Shown: positions 11,874 to 23,829, counted from the first letter of the stretch. The stretch: DNA of 64,000 nucleotides from Sabellastarte sp. h YS-2021 (GCA_964017235.1 OZ024931.1:22606189-22670188); one strand, 5' to 3'. A program made the numbers and translations. The notes: a model not told the origin generated them from the sequence alone.

Positions 11874-14231
11874 CAAGACCACTGCCGTGGTGTGTATCTC
11901 CCGCCGAGCATTAAAGCAGAAGAAATAGCTTTTCCGAGATATTCACAATTTTTCATTTTCGTGTGTGAAAGGTCTTCCAAAAGTAGGTGAATGAGTTATT
12001 TGAGAAAAATTGGCTATCTGCAATACTATTAAGAGATAATTCACATTTACTCATTTTGAGTAGGTGAATAATTATCTATGGGTCTGAAACTTCACCAAGT
12101 GAAAGCTCTCCCACAAGTAGGTGAATGAGTTATTTGAGAAAAATTGGCTATCTGCAATACTTTTAGAGATAATTCGCATTTACTCATTTTGAGTAGGTGA
12201 GTAATTAGCTATGGGTCTGAAACTTCACCATGTGAAAGCTCTCCCACAAGTAGATGAATGAGTATTTGAGAAAAATTGGGTATCCGCAATACTTTTACAG
12301 ATAATTAGCATTTACTCATTTTGAGTAGGTGAATAAATAGCTATGGGTCTGAAACTTCACAGAGTGAAAGCTCTCCCAAAAGTAGGTGAATGAGTTATTT
12401 GAGAAAAATTGGCTATCTGCAATACTTTTAGAGATAATTCACATTTACTCATTTTGAGTAGGTGAATAATTAGCTATGGGTCTGAAACTTCACCAAGTGA
12501 AAGCTCTCCCAAAAGTAGGTGAATGATTTATTTGAGAAAAATTGGCTATCTGCAATACTTTTAGAGATAATTCGCATTTACTCATTTTGAGTAGGTGAGT
12601 AATTAGCTATGGGTCTGAAACTTCACCAAGTGAAAGCTCTCCCAAAAGTAGGTGAATGAGTTATTTGAGAAAAATTGGCTATCTGCAATACTTTTAGAGA
12701 TAATTCGCATTTACTCATTTTGAGTAGACGAGTAATTAGCTATGGGTCTGAAACTTCACCAAGTGAAAGCTCTCCCAAAAGTAGGTGAATGATTAATTTG
12801 AGAAAAATTGGCTATCTGCAATACTTTTAGAGATAATTCGCATTTACTCATTTTGAGTAGGTGAGTAATTAGCTATGGGTCTGAAACTTCACAGAGTGAA
12901 AGCTCTCCCAAAAGTAGGTGAATGAGTTATTTGAGAAAAATTGGCTATCTGCAATACTTTTACAGATAATTCGCATTTACTCATTTTGAGTAGGTGAGTA
13001 ATTAGCTATGGGTCTGAAACTTCACCAAGTGAAAGCTCTCCCAAAAGTAGGTGAATGATTTATTTGAGAAAAATTGGCTATCTGCAATACTTTTACAGAT
13101 AATTTGCATTTACTCATTTTGAGTAGGTGAGTAATTAGCTATGGGTCTGAAACTTCACAGAGTGAAAGCTCTCCCAAAAGTAGGTGAATGAGTTATTTGA
13201 GAAAAATTGGCTATCTGCAATACTTTTAGAGATAATTCGCATTTACTCATTTTGAGTAGGTGAGTAATTAGCTATGGGTCTGAAACTTCACCAAGTGAAA
13301 GCTCTCCCAAAAGTAGGTGAATGAGTTATTTGAGAAAAATTGGCTATCTGCAATACTTTTAGAGATAATTCACATTTACTCATTTTCAGTAAGTGAGTAA
13401 TTAGCTATGGGTCTGAAACTTCACAGAGTGAAAGCTCTGCCAAAAGTAGGTGAATGAGTTATTTGAGAAAAATTGGCTATCTGCAAAACTTTTACAGATA
13501 ATTCGCATTTACTCATTTTGAGTAGGTGAGTAATTAGCTATGGGTCTGAAACTTCACCAAGTGAAAGCTCTGCCAAAAGTAGGTGAATGAGTTATTTGAT
13601 AAAAATTGGCTATCTGCAATACTTTTAGAGATAATTCGCATTTACTCATTTTGAGTAGGTGAGTAATTAGCTATGGGTCTGAAACTTCACCAAGTGAAAG
13701 CTCTCCCAAAAGTAGGTGAATGAGTTATTTGAGAAAAATTGGCTATCTGCAATACTTTAAGAGATAATTCGCATTTACTCATTTTGAGTAGGTGAGTAAT
13801 TAGCTATGGGTCTGAAACTTCACCATGTGAAAGCTCTCCCACAAGTAGATGAATGAGTTATTTGATAAAAATTGGGTATCCGCAATACTTTTATAGATAA
13901 TTAGCATTTACTCATTTTGAGTAGGTAAATAATTAGCTATGGGTCTGAAACTTCACCATGTGAAAGCTCTCCCAAAAGTAGGTGAATGAGTTATTTGAGA
14001 AAAATTGGCTATCTGCAATACTTTTAGAGATAATTCGCATTTACTCATTTTGAGTAGGTGAGTAATTGGCTATGGGTCTGAAACTTCACCATGTGAAAGC
14101 TCTTCCAAAAGTAGGTGAATGAGTTATTTGAGAAAAATTGGCCATCTGCAATACTTTTAGAGGTAATTCGCATTTACTCTTTTTGAGTAGGTGAGCAATT
14201 AGCTATGGGTCTGAAACTTCACCAAGTGAAA
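11874..14231 (-). mobile_element. K2: K-family element nested inside an F1 monomer
   Basis: The head CAAG-ACCAC-TGCC-GTGGT-GTGTATCTCCCGCC is a clear terminal hairpin followed by the K subterminal motif, and it closely matches the K1 head. It is followed by GAGCATTAAAG as in K1. The rest is the 133-bp minisatellite. The element begins and ends inside a 169-bp F monomer (left GACAAAAATTTTTGT, right TTGGGATAGCTGCTCTG), so it inserted into F1. Its far palindrome is missing, so this end is truncated. Confidence 0.55.
11965..14231. repeat. Minisatellite array, about 17 units of 133 bp
   Basis: TCTGAAACTTCACCAAGTG recurs at 12481, 12614 and 12747, giving an exact 133-bp period that continues to the end. 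Each unit holds AAAAATTGGCTATCTGCAAT and CATTTACTCATTTTGAGTAG. Units differ by only a few bases, and alternation of CACCAAGTG, CACAGAGTG and CACCATGTG variants suggests higher-order expansion in blocks. Confidence 0.95.
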
Positions 14232-15505
14232 GCTCTTTGGGATAGCTGCTCTGCAGAGATACCCTGAAGATAAAAAATTTCGTTGAAATCGCTCTATGTA
14301 GCACGGTTTTCGAAATATTAGCATTTTTGTGTTTTGCAATTTTTGCGCAAAAATTCGAAAATTCAAAATGGCCGCCATTTTTGGCAAGAGAAAATTTTTT
14401 TGAAAATTGGCATGGCTACTCTGCATAGATACCCTGTGGGTCAAAAATTTCGTCGAAATCGCTCTATCTAGCACGGTTTTCGAGATATAAGCATTTTTGT
14501 GTTTTGCAATTTTGCGAAAAATTCGAAAATTCAAAATGGCCGCCATTTTTTGCAAGAAATTTTTTGTTTGAAAATTGGCAGCTACTCTCCAGAGATACCC
14601 TGCGGGTCAAAAATTTCGTCGAAATCGCTCTATCTAGCAGGGTTTTCGAGATATAAGCATTTTTATGTTTTGCAATTTTTGCGAAAAATTCGAAAATTCA
14701 AAATGGCCGCAATTTTTGGCGAGACAAAAATTTTTTCAAAATTGGGATAACTACTCTGCAGAGATACCCTGTGGGTCAAAAATTTCGTCGAAATCGCTCT
14801 ATCTAGCACGGTTTTCGAGATATAAGCATTTTTGTGTTTTGCAATTTTTGCGAAAATTTCGAAAATTCAAAATGGCTGCCATTTTTGGCGAGACAAAAAT
14901 TTTTTGAAAATTGGGAAAAGTACTCCGCAGAGATATCCTGCGGGTCAAAAATTTTGTCGAAATTGCTCTATCTAGCACGGTTTTTGAGATATAAGCATTT
15001 TTGTGTTTTGCAATTTTTGCGAAAAATTCGAAAATTCAAAATGGCCGCCATTTTTGGCGAGATAAAATTTTTTTCAAAATTGGGATAACTACTCTGCAGA
15101 GATACCCTGTGGGTCAAAAATTTCGTCGAAATCGCTCTATCTAGCACGGTTTTCGAGATATAAGCATTTTTGTGTTTTGCAATTTTTGCGAAAATTTCGA
15201 AAATTCAAAATGGCCGCCATTTTTGGCGAGACAAAAATTTTTTGAAAATTGGGAAAAGTACTCCGCAGAGATATCCTGCGGGTCAAAAATTTTGTCGAAA
15301 TTGCTCTATCTAGCACGGTTTTTGAGATATAAGCATTTTTGTGTTTTGCAATTTTTGCGAAAATTCAAAATGGCCGCCATTTTGGGCGAGACAAAAATTT
15401 TTTGAAAATTGGGAAAACTACTCCGCAGAGATACCCTGCGGATCAAAAATTTCGTCAAAATCGCTCTATCTAGCACGGTTTTCGAGATATAAGCATTTTT
15501 GTGTT
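14232..15505. repeat. Minisatellite of F1, about 7.5 units of 169 bp
   Basis: Units share GAAATCGCTCTATCTAGCAC, GAGATATAAGCATTTTTGTG and CAAAATGGCCGCCATTTTTG. The period is 169 bp (for example 14665 to 14834). About 1.5 more units lie left of K2 at 11610-11873. One two-unit block is repeated almost exactly (14760-15090 against 15098-15330), a sign of recent two-monomer duplication. Confidence 0.93.
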
Positions 15506-15902
15506 TTCCTTATTTGGAAAATTCGTAATGATTAATTAATCATTAATTACTCGGCCATTTCTTGACCAATCAATGCCAAAATCTAATGATTTCCAGATTT
15601 TAATAGAATGAATGTATTTGCCAAGTTTCAGGTGAATTGATAAAATTCCTTTCAAGTTATCATCCGGACAAGCTTCCCCATCGAAAAAAGACATTTTTGG
15701 TCATGTGACCTCTCTGATTGGTTGAAATGTCACTGCAGCATATTCAAAAAAATTCCCCAAGGCTACTGCCTAAACCTGCCAAATTTGAAAATAATCCGCC
15801 TAACGGTTACAGAGTTATAAGGAAAACAAAATGCGGAGCCGGCGGAGCCGGCGGAGCCAGAAGCTCTCCCATACACAAACAAGCGTCCCTTGCGGGACGC
15901 TT

Positions 15903-16257
15903 AATAACTGTCATAGACTTAGCATGTACAATGCATATGGATAATCATTAAGAACTGAGTTATCATGCAAGCACATTAAATGTGTATGAATTTACATAAC
16001 ACGAATCCAGTTAAATATGACATAGTATTTATGAAAAAAAAAGTTTCACCTCTTTTATTTGTTACAGAATACAAGAAGCTGGCGGTTCAGTGTTCAACAA
16101 GTGTTGTCATGTCAGTTACCCTTTGTCAAGCATTAACCATGACATCGATGGAAGATGCCCAAACAAGGATGAACAATGTCCTCAATGTGGGTTATGTGGT
16201 TATTGAAGAAGACAAAAATCACACCAAGTGCCATATTGCATGGTGAATGTCAAGCGA
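15903..16257. other. Unassigned spacer
   Basis: No gene is recognised. A short cysteine-rich translation (CCHVSYPLSS, CPQCGLCGY) occurs at about 16100-16205 on the + strand. It has no start, splice context or family match that I can defend. Confidence 0.3.
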
Positions 16258-16597
16258 AAATGATTGTACAAGACCCTGTTTCATTTGTAAAATATATCAA
16301 TGATGCTTAAATATTTATTAGTGTACATGTAAATTATTTCAGCTTCATGCATTTTTGCATTGGTTGGGTCGAAAATTTGGACGAAGTCACTCTATGCTGC
16401 ACGGTTAAGAAGATAGAAGCAAATTTCTGTTTTTCTATTTTTGGCAAAAATTTGAAAATTCAAAATGGCCGCCATTTTTGGGAAGAGGAAATTTTTTTTT
16501 AAACTTGCCAAGAGTACATTTCTTAGATACCCTATGGGTCGAAAATTTCAATGAAATAACTCTATTTTGCACGGTTAAGGGGATAGAAGCAAATTTG

Positions 16598-16795
16598 CAA
16601 ATTTAATAAGTAAATTAAATTTTTATAAGTTAATACCCTATCCAATGGACAATTGCTAATTCGGTCAGCGCAGACCGGCCCGCCAAACGTCAGAAAAAGA
16701 CGTCCTGTGTTTCCACCGGCCAGGCCGGTCCAGTACTGTGCACTCCTTCATGTCTAGACAGCGTGACGTCATAGCATCTTTTTCGTTGTCTAAAC
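16598..16795 (-). repeat. DIRS-like downstream inverted terminal repeat
   Basis: From CCTATCCAATGGACAATTGC onward this is the near-perfect inverse of the segment ending at 23829 (and of its duplicate ending at 22032). The outermost 40 bases differ between the two ends, which is usual for DIRS1 elements. It contains TGACGTCA at 16764-16771, a full CRE/ATF-type palindrome also present in the other terminal repeats. Confidence 0.9.
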
Positions 16796-16846
16796 CTATT
16801 AGACCCCTAGTAAGCTGATAGCGGGGTCGGTGGGAGGGTCTTGCGT

Positions 16847-16942
16847 GTCCATTGGATAGGGTATTAACTTATAAAAATTTAATTTACTTATTAAATTTGC
16901 AATTTTATTGCGTTAATGCATCCTATCCAATGGACAATTGCT
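16847..16942 (-). repeat. DIRS-like internal complementary region
   Basis: Bases 16847-16899 are the inverse of the left outer end (16598 onward) and bases 16897-16942 the inverse of the right outer end (…23829). They are joined at AAATTTG/CAATTTT. The region is therefore the junction of the two element ends, as in the DIRS1 model where it templates completion and circularisation. Confidence 0.9.
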
Positions 16943-17267
16943 GAATAACTACCGCTTGGTTGGCGGGTAAGTTACTAGGGACTAAAAATTGTGAACTCAT
17001 ATTAGAAATAATGACAATTCCTTTTTAAAGCCTGGGTAGGCCATGAAGTCAATAACCCTTAAGGCTATGGTCGAATATCATCATCCGGTTATCCGGAATG
17101 GAACTGTCAGAGTCGACCTTGCCCCCCCCTTTTTTTACAGACCTGCTCTGAGGTAGAGGAAGAGAGGGATGAGTTCAGATTTTTTTTTTTGTGTTGCTCC
17201 TTAACTAGATGTGCAATATATATACAAATATGTACAGCTATTTACTGTACATATGTACAGATCTCCT

Positions 17268-18350
17268 CTAGGTACCAGTCTGTTGGTGGATCTGCTGAGC
17301 AGCCACAACAGGCCCAAGATGGTAGAGCTCTGAGTCAGCCCACGCCACATCCTTCAGATAGAATTGAGTGAAGGTATTATGAGATTTCCAGTGGCAGGCT
17401 GATAAGATCTGCTCCAAGGAGACTCCCGACTGGAAGGCCTTAGAAGCAGCAAAGGCCCTCACATCATGAGCTTTGACTTGATGTAGGGTGTGGGAATGAT
17501 GATCAGAGAGCTCATAGCATAGGATCACAGTCTGCTTGATCCATGAGGAGATAGTGGCAGGTGAGATGTCTTTGTCGAAGCCTTTCTTGAAGGAGACAAA
17601 AACTAATTCTTTGTCCTGCCTAATGTCTGAAGTCCTGTCCAAATACTAGCGCAAAGCTCTGACTGGACAAAGAGATCTATCAGACTTGAGGGATCTATCC
17701 AGAGTAGGAGCCAGGGCTGGTATGACCACTGGGGCTACACTCTCCGGACCCTCTTTGGCCAGCTGGTTCTTGGAGAGAAAGCTGGGAGATGGAAACAGAG
17801 ACACCTTAGACCAGTCCGACTGGTGCCTGATGTTCCTATGCTGCCATGCATGGATCTCACTCCTTCTTTTGCCAGAGCCCAGGGCCAAAAGGAAGACAGT
17901 TTTGAAGGTCAGATGCTTCAGAGATGCCTTCCTAAGAGGTTCGAAGGGAGCCTTTGTCAGCTGGTGTAGTACCAGGGAAAGGTTCCAGGAGGGTATTCCC
18001 CTCCGCCCTTTGGGTCTATCTCTGTGGAAACTTTCCAAGAGACGAGTGAGATTATCATCTTTGCTGATATTGACTGATGTATCACCTAGTTTATCAGCAA
18101 TGGCAGACCTGTATCCATCAATGGTGCTGGGCTGTAACTTCTTGTCCTCAAAGAGGTACATTAGGAAGTCAGCCACCGACTTTACAGGTGGTGACCTGAA
18201 GTCCACCTGATTAGTGATGCACCACTTTGTAAAAATGGTCCACTTTGCCTCATAGACTGATCTGGTTGATCTTCTTTGAGGAGCCTCAATTCTTGCTGCC
18301 ACTGCCTCAGAGAAGCCCTGTTCTTTGATTTTTGTGGCTCTAGGAGCCAG
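17268..18350 (-). pseudogene. DIRS-like tyrosine recombinase region (fossil)
   Basis: The N-terminal SAM-like segment is rich in basic residues (ARIEAPQRRSTRSVYEAKW). The catalytic part is recognised by the LALGSGKRRSEIHA motif with the first Arg, by HDVRAFAASKAF with the second Arg, and by CHWKSHNTFTQFYL with the terminal His and Tyr region. These features are typical of the recombinase of DIRS and Ngaro elements, which integrates a circular DNA copy. The region overlaps the RT/RNase H region in another frame, a normal DIRS arrangement. It is a fossil copy and not presumed active. Confidence 0.88.
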
Positions 18351-18749
18351 GTATGGAGATTTAGATTTGTCAGATTTCTGTGAGGGATCTGACTGAAGGG
18401 CTGTGTTAGCAGACTGGGCAGGTTGGGCAGGCTGAGGGGGACCTGGCTGGACATGTTCACTAAGTCCCAAAACCAAGGCATGTTGGGCCACCCCGGGGCA
18501 ATCAGAATGAGTCTGTTGCACGGGGAGTCCAGTAGCTTCTCCACCACTTTGCCCAATATGGCGGTCGGTGGGAAGGCGTATGCATCCAGGTCCTCCCATG
18601 GCAGAGTAAGCGCATACACTGCTACAGCCAGGGAGTCCGGTACTGGAGAGACAAACTGAGGTAATTTGTGGTTGAACCTCATGGCAAACAGATCTATTTG
18701 AGGGAGGTGCCATCGGTTGCATATTTGTTGAAAAACTTCCGGAAGGAGG

Positions 18750-20378
18750 GACCACTCTGTTTGGATGGTCTGACCCAGCCTGGATAGCTTGTCTGCTATC
18801 ACATTTAAATGGCCTGGGATGTGTCGGGCTTTTAGGGTCACTTGTCGCTGGGAACACCAGGTCAAGATTCTCCACAGTAGGGCACACAGTGGGCCCGACC
18901 TCATGCCTCCTTCCTTGTTTATGTAAGCTACTACTGTAGTATTGTCGGTTGCCACTAGAACTATTTTGTCTACATAGAGGTCTTGGAACTCTTTGAGGGC
19001 TAGAAACACTGCTTTGAGTTCCAGATAGTTTATGTGCAGCTTGCTTTCCGGCACCGACCAGGACCCTCTTGCAGTGAACTCGTTTAAGTGAGCGTCCCCC
19101 CCCCTTCTTTTGATGCGTCTGTAAATATTTGCAGAGCATGTCTTACTGGGTGTAATGGTTGACCTTGAAGCACATTGTCTTCCTCTAGCCACCATTTAAG
19201 TGAGGGTGCAGGGACCTTGGTAGAGGGATAATCTTCTCTAGAGATTCTGGTACCCTCCAATTGTTTTTGAGATGCCACTGTATGGGTCTCATGTGCAGTT
19301 GGCCGAGGTGAACCTGTTTTTCTGTGGCTGTTAGCAGGCCTATCAGGGACATGAACTGTTGGACCGGACAGGCAGGTAGTAACAGGAGTGCTTGTATCTT
19401 GTCCTGAAGGCTTTGCCACTGGTCCGGGGTCGGTCTGACCCGGCCGGACCTGAGATCGAACTGGTAACCTACAAAGTCGAAGACCTGTTTGGGTTCCAGC
19501 TCTGATTTCTCTAAATTCACCAGCCAACCTAGGTCCTGGCACATTTTGACTAGGATTTGGGTGTGTTGGAGACAAGTTTCTTGGGATCTGGCTCTCACCA
19601 ACCAGTCGTCTAGGTACTGGTGGATTCTTATACCCTTCACCTCCTTTGCTAACACAGTGAACTCCATTGGCGCTGTGGACAGGCCAAAGGGCAATGCCTT
19701 GAACTGGTAAGTCCGGCCCTGGATATGAAATCTTAGGTATTTCCTGGATTGTTCCTGTATTGGTATGTGGAAGTAGGCATCCTTGAAGTCTACCGAGGTG
19801 ACCCACTCCCCTTGTTGGAGGGATGTTCTGATGGTTTCCGGTGTCTCCATTTTGAATTTCTCCAACTTGAGGAAAAGGTTTAGTTTGCTTGGATCCAGTA
19901 TTGGCCTCCACTTGTTGTTGGGTTTTGGGACCCGAAAAAGTTGATTGAAAAACCCCAGAGATGTTTGACTGTGGACCAGTTCTACTGCATTTTTGTCCAT
20001 AAGCTGATGTAATGCCTCCAACAGGTAGCTGTTCCTGTGGGGATTGACATAACGGCTTACGACAGTCGGAGACCTTGTAAGATTTGACCGGATCCGAAAG
20101 GGAAGGGTGTAACCCTCTTTCAGGATTTGACCTATTTTCGGACCGGCCCCTAGATCCAGCCAAGTTTGCCAAAAGTTTCGAAGTTTGGCCCCTACAGGCA
20201 GATTTGGTACAGCATTGATAACATTTGAGGCAGGATTTACACAAGACAATTGAGTGACACAAGAAACACTTTTCACAGATTTTAATTTGCAATTTTTCAA
20301 GTGACAATCTGCTACCCCAGGACTTATATCTTTCCTTTGTGAAAGCCCGGGGGCAGTATAAAACATCTGTAACAACAT
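18750..20378 (-). pseudogene. DIRS-like reverse transcriptase and RNase H region (fossil)
   Basis: The reverse transcriptase shows KWRPILDPSKLN, VTSVDFKDAYFHIPI, the QYLDDW catalytic box and the LGWLVNLEKSEL segment, all characteristic of DIRS-type RT. It is followed by an RNase H region with an FTDAS start, an ELKAVFLALKEF segment and ATDNTTVVAYINKEG. RT precedes RNase H and the recombinase follows, which is the DIRS order. Confidence 0.9.
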
Positions 20379-20482
20379 GACAATTTACATTTAGGTTTAA
20401 CTGAGTGTTCATTGTCTGTCTTGGTAGTGGGGGCAGGTCCCCGGCCAGCAGTCGTAGCTGTACTCTGGGTACACAGTGATTG

Positions 20483-23400
20483 TCATTTGTACGACTGCTG
20501 GCCCTTGGCTGGTCGTGAAGAAAACTGCTGTTTCCCTTTGCCTTTCTTGTGATGACCACGTGAAAGATTCTTCCATGCCGGTCGTTCCTGCCTTATGTTA
20601 TCCGACCTAGTGTCCTCTCTCTCGTACAGGTGATATCTACGTTTCTTGTAGATAGAAGCAGACCGACCTTTGTCAAAGGAAGAGATTTCTTCCTCAGCAC
20701 ATTTAATGATAGTGTCCGGGAACAAAGTTTCTAACTGTAGAGGGGCGGTTCTGAGCGCATTCAACGTATCAGCTTTAACTCCTGCCTTCAAATACTGGAG
20801 ATAAGAATCTCTTCTGAGAAGGGTAGTATTAGCCAAGTTTATAAAAACAAAGTCAGTCAAGTGTTCCATTGACTTGGCCATTGCTTGACACACACTGGAG
20901 TTGAAGTCGAGGAGATACTGCAATTTGTCGACTGCTGATTTCCCTTTGGAGTCCCCATGTATATCCTTAAGTTAGGATTGCATGTTCTGTTGAATCTTCA
21001 GCACACAGCGATTGAACCCTGCTGCCTGGTTGCAGATCACTGAAGATTCACGGGCCGACTTTTCCCACTTTCACAAGTTTTCCTGAGAAATAGGGTGAGA
21101 TAGTGGTGGGTTGGTAGCGATGCCGGCTTGGCTTGTCTGGCAATTCTAAGGTAGGTGCTGTTTAAGCGTGAAGAGTTTGTATTCCAAGAGGAAACAGTGT
21201 CACTAGAGTCCTTCTTGGGGTCGGTGTGCAGGCCATACCACTTCCCAGTCGACCTGACTGGTCGCACAAATTGATCGGTGGTCGGCTAGAAGATGTTTTC
21301 ACTGCCTTGTCAGATTTAACCGACTTAGATGTTGAAGATTTCTTGCTGTCCGACTTCCTCTTCTTCTCTGGTGGCGCACTCAAACCAGGCGACCTAGAGG
21401 TGCTCTGGCCATCCACTACCCCCACTACTGACACAAGGGCCGGGTCCACAAGGGTGGGACTGAGAGTGTCTTCTGTAGAAGATTCTTTAGAAGGTGTAGA
21501 TCTTGCTTCTCGCTTCTCTTTTTTCAGCTTATAAGAGGGGGTGGAGAGCTGGGCTAACTGTTCAGGTGATAAGGCATTGCAGTGCGTACATGCAGAGTCT
21601 GGCTTTTCAACGCAAGGGTCTTGGCCCTTTTTCTTGTCACGGCACTGTGCACAGTAAGAATGAGGATCAAAGCCTGCCATCATATGTCCACAACCCCCAC
21701 GGCGTTGACTCGGAGAAGACATAATGGTCTTGATAGAAGCAAATAATAAAGTTTCTAAAACAGAACCTTCGAAATTCTCACCAAACTTTCAAAAATCCAA
21801 TCTCAAATAAAATTCCTTGTGCTCAGCACATGCGCCAAACGAAAAAGATGCTATGACGTCACGCTGTCTAGACAGGAAGGAAGTACGACACACCATCTGG
21901 CGAGTGCACAGTACTGGACCGGTCTGGCCGGTGGAAACACAGGACGTCTTTTTCTGATGTTTGGCGGGCCGGTCTGCGCCGACCGGATTAGCAATTGTCC
22001 ATTGGATAGGATGTATTAACGCAATAAAATTGTGTTTTTCCATTTTGGGCAAAAATACGAAAATTCAAAATGGCCGCCATATGTGGGGGAGGGGAAAATT
22101 TTTGAAAACTGCAAAGAGTACATTGCTCAGATACCCTGTGGGTCGAAAATTTCTACGAAATCGCTCTATCTCACACGGTTAAGGAGATAGAAGCAAATTT
22201 GTGTTTTGCCATTTTTGGGAAAAATTCTTTTTTTTTTTGGGGGGGGGGGGAGAGGAAAATTTTTTGAAACCTGACCGGTCGCACAAATTGATCTCTCAGG
22301 AGACCCCCTGCTTCGGAAGTACGGGTCGGGTAACCTTGTACCAGAGTCAAGTTTAACTTCGACATTTTCTTGCAGAGCCATTCATCAATGGGAAGGTTGA
22401 CCGACACCTTGCCGGGAGTTTGAAGCTTTGGGCCAGCAAAAGGGTTGTCATCAGCTGTAGCAGTACTAGAGTCCAAGTCCGGCACATGATGCCAACCCAT
22501 ATAGGACCGGATACCTCTCATTGTTTCCCGGTAGGACTGTTCTTCAGAGAGGGATTGGTCATGTTCGGAAGCATTGAATTTTTGTTCATCCGACAATTCA
22601 CCCTCTTCCGGGAAAAGTTCCAATGATGGTCGATCAGACGAGAGAGAATCTGAGTCCGAATCACTTGCAGGGGAAGAGTCCCTTCTATCATAAACACTAG
22701 CTGGCTTTCTCTGAGAGGTCGGTTTGCTGGTCAGTTCAGAAGACTGTGAACTGGTGGCTTTACTAGTCGGCCTGTGCTTAGAGACAGTGTCGGTGGATCA
22801 ACAGTGGTAGGTCGGTCGCCTAACTGAGAGCTCTGGCTAGTAGGCTGCAAAAAGGGCTCCGGTCTGATAGCATGAGCCGGTGGAGCATGGGTCGGTGTAT
22901 CCTTGACTGTAGTGAAGGCCTGATCCGACGGTGTTTCCATAGTTCTAGCCATTAGTAAAGCTTCCAACCGGTTGAACCGGTCCGACCATTTCTGATCTAG
23001 TTCAGTGAATCTGGAGTCGGTTGAAGAAGATGAGGGTCAGTCAGAGGCAGACTTTTCTGTAGAAGTAGAGGCCGGTGGTCGGCTAGAAGATGTTTTCACT
23101 GCCTTGTCAGATTTAACCGACTTAGATGTTGAAGATTTCTTGCTGTCCGACTTCCTCTTCTTCTCTGGTGGCGCACTCAAACCAGGCGACCTAGAGGTGC
23201 TCTGGCCATCCACTACCCCCACTACTGACACAAGGGCCGGGTCCACAAGGGTGGGACTGAGAGTGTCTTCTGTAGAAGATTCTTTAGAAGGTGTAGATCT
23301 TGCTTCTCGCTTCTCTTTTTTCAGCTTATAAGAGGGGGTGGAGAGCTGGGCTAACTGTTCAGGTGATAAGGCGTTGCAGTGCGTACATGCAGAGTCTGGC

Positions 23401-23519
23401 TTTTCAACGCAAGGGTCTTGGCCCTTTTTCTTGTCACGGCACTGTGCACAGTAAGAATGAGGATCAAAGCCTGCCATCATATGTCCACAACCCCCACGGC
23501 GTTGACTCGGAGAAGACAT
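20483..23519 (-). pseudogene. DIRS-like gag region (fossil, contains a duplicated block)
   Basis: The upstream region encodes a low-complexity Ser/Thr/Lys-rich protein with an N-terminal Cys/His cluster (CGHMMAGFDPHSYCAQCRD and a downstream CTHC). The stretch nearer the RT is basic and Arg/Lys-rich. This composition and position fit the gag-like product of DIRS elements. The start region is present twice because of the 1797-bp-offset duplication. No further detail of its damage is given. Confidence 0.75.
21274..22267 (-). repeat. Extra copy of the DIRS promoter end plus flanking P sequence
   Basis: The block is repeated at 23071-24062, with an offset of 1797 bp. I noticed only a couple of base differences and one homopolymer length change over about 990 bp. 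Each copy contains the start of the gag region, the inverted terminal repeat and about 230 bp of flanking P monomer. Because flank is included, this is a segmental duplication after insertion, not a second insertion. A 24-base word ending in ACAAATTGATC lies at both 21250-21273 and 22268-22291, which suggests the duplication and a later internal deletion. Confidence 0.85.
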
Positions 23520-23628
23520 AATGGTCTTGATAGAAGCAAATAATAAAGTTTCTAAAACAGAACCTTCGAAATTCTCACCAAACTTTCAAAAATCCAATCT
23601 CAAATAAAATTCCTTGTGCTCAGCACAT

Positions 23629-23829
23629 GCGCCAAACGAAAAAGATGCTATGACGTCACGCTGTCTAGACAGGAAGGAAGTACGACACACCATCTGGCGA
23701 GTGCACAGTACTGGACCGGTCTGGCCGGTGGAAACACAGGACGTCTTTTTCTGATGTTTGGCGGGCCGGTCTGCGCCGACCGGATTAGCAATTGTCCATT
23801 GGATAGGATGTATTAACGCAATAAAATTG
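23629..23829 (-). repeat. DIRS-like upstream inverted terminal repeat
   Basis: This is the inverse of 16598-16795 for about 150 bases (CCTATCCAATGGACAATTGC onward). A duplicate occupies 21832-22032. It carries TGACGTCA at 23651-23658. The outer edge GCAATAAAATTG meets the interrupted P monomer. Confidence 0.88.

Larger units (their letters stand above)
11462..15902 (-). mobile_element. F1: Helentron-like element with 169-bp minisatellite, interrupted by K2
   Basis: The left end reads CTAGAGGATCGCTCGC (CTAG then T on the minus strand). Then come a hairpin GTTTTTGC-ATA-GCAAAAAC at 11494-11512 and the motif AAGCGTCCC at 11514. After the minisatellite there is a conserved 380-bp right part. The end is the palindrome at 15881-15902, with arms AAGCGTCCC and GGGACGCTT. 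The right-end arm is thus an inverted repeat of the left subterminal motif. F2 at 25098 shares the head, the segment AGGTGAGTGCTAAAGTATTA, the 169-bp units and the right part. No protein is encoded. Exact Helitron versus Helentron class is inferred. Confidence 0.65.
16598..23829 (-). mobile_element. DIRS1-like tyrosine-recombinase retrotransposon, fossil
   Basis: Seen on the minus strand in order: a gag-like region, reverse transcriptase, RNase H and a tyrosine recombinase. The element is bounded by inverted terminal repeats, and an internal complementary region lies beside the downstream terminal repeat. This set is diagnostic of the DIRS1 group. The insertion sits cleanly inside a P-family monomer. 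GAAGCAAATTTG on the left and TGTTTTTCCATTTTGGGC on the right rejoin into a normal monomer, with only the trinucleotide TTG shared at both junctions. There is no longer target duplication, as expected of recombinase-mediated insertion. The copy is broken: a small number of interruptions plus a 1.8-kb duplication at its promoter end. Low divergence of the duplicated block suggests it is fairly young. Confidence 0.9.

Noticed and set aside
11965-14231. Regular 133-bp repeat considered as a CRISPR-like array
   Set aside because: Units are contiguous without unique spacers and the window is animal DNA.
16081-16246. Cysteine-rich short frame as a zinc-finger exon
   Set aside because: No start, no splice sites and no recognisable family; too short to support.
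21226-21724. Plus-strand frames over the DIRS region (also 17686-18210, 23005-23521)
   Set aside because: They are antisense shadows of the minus-strand DIRS coding regions.
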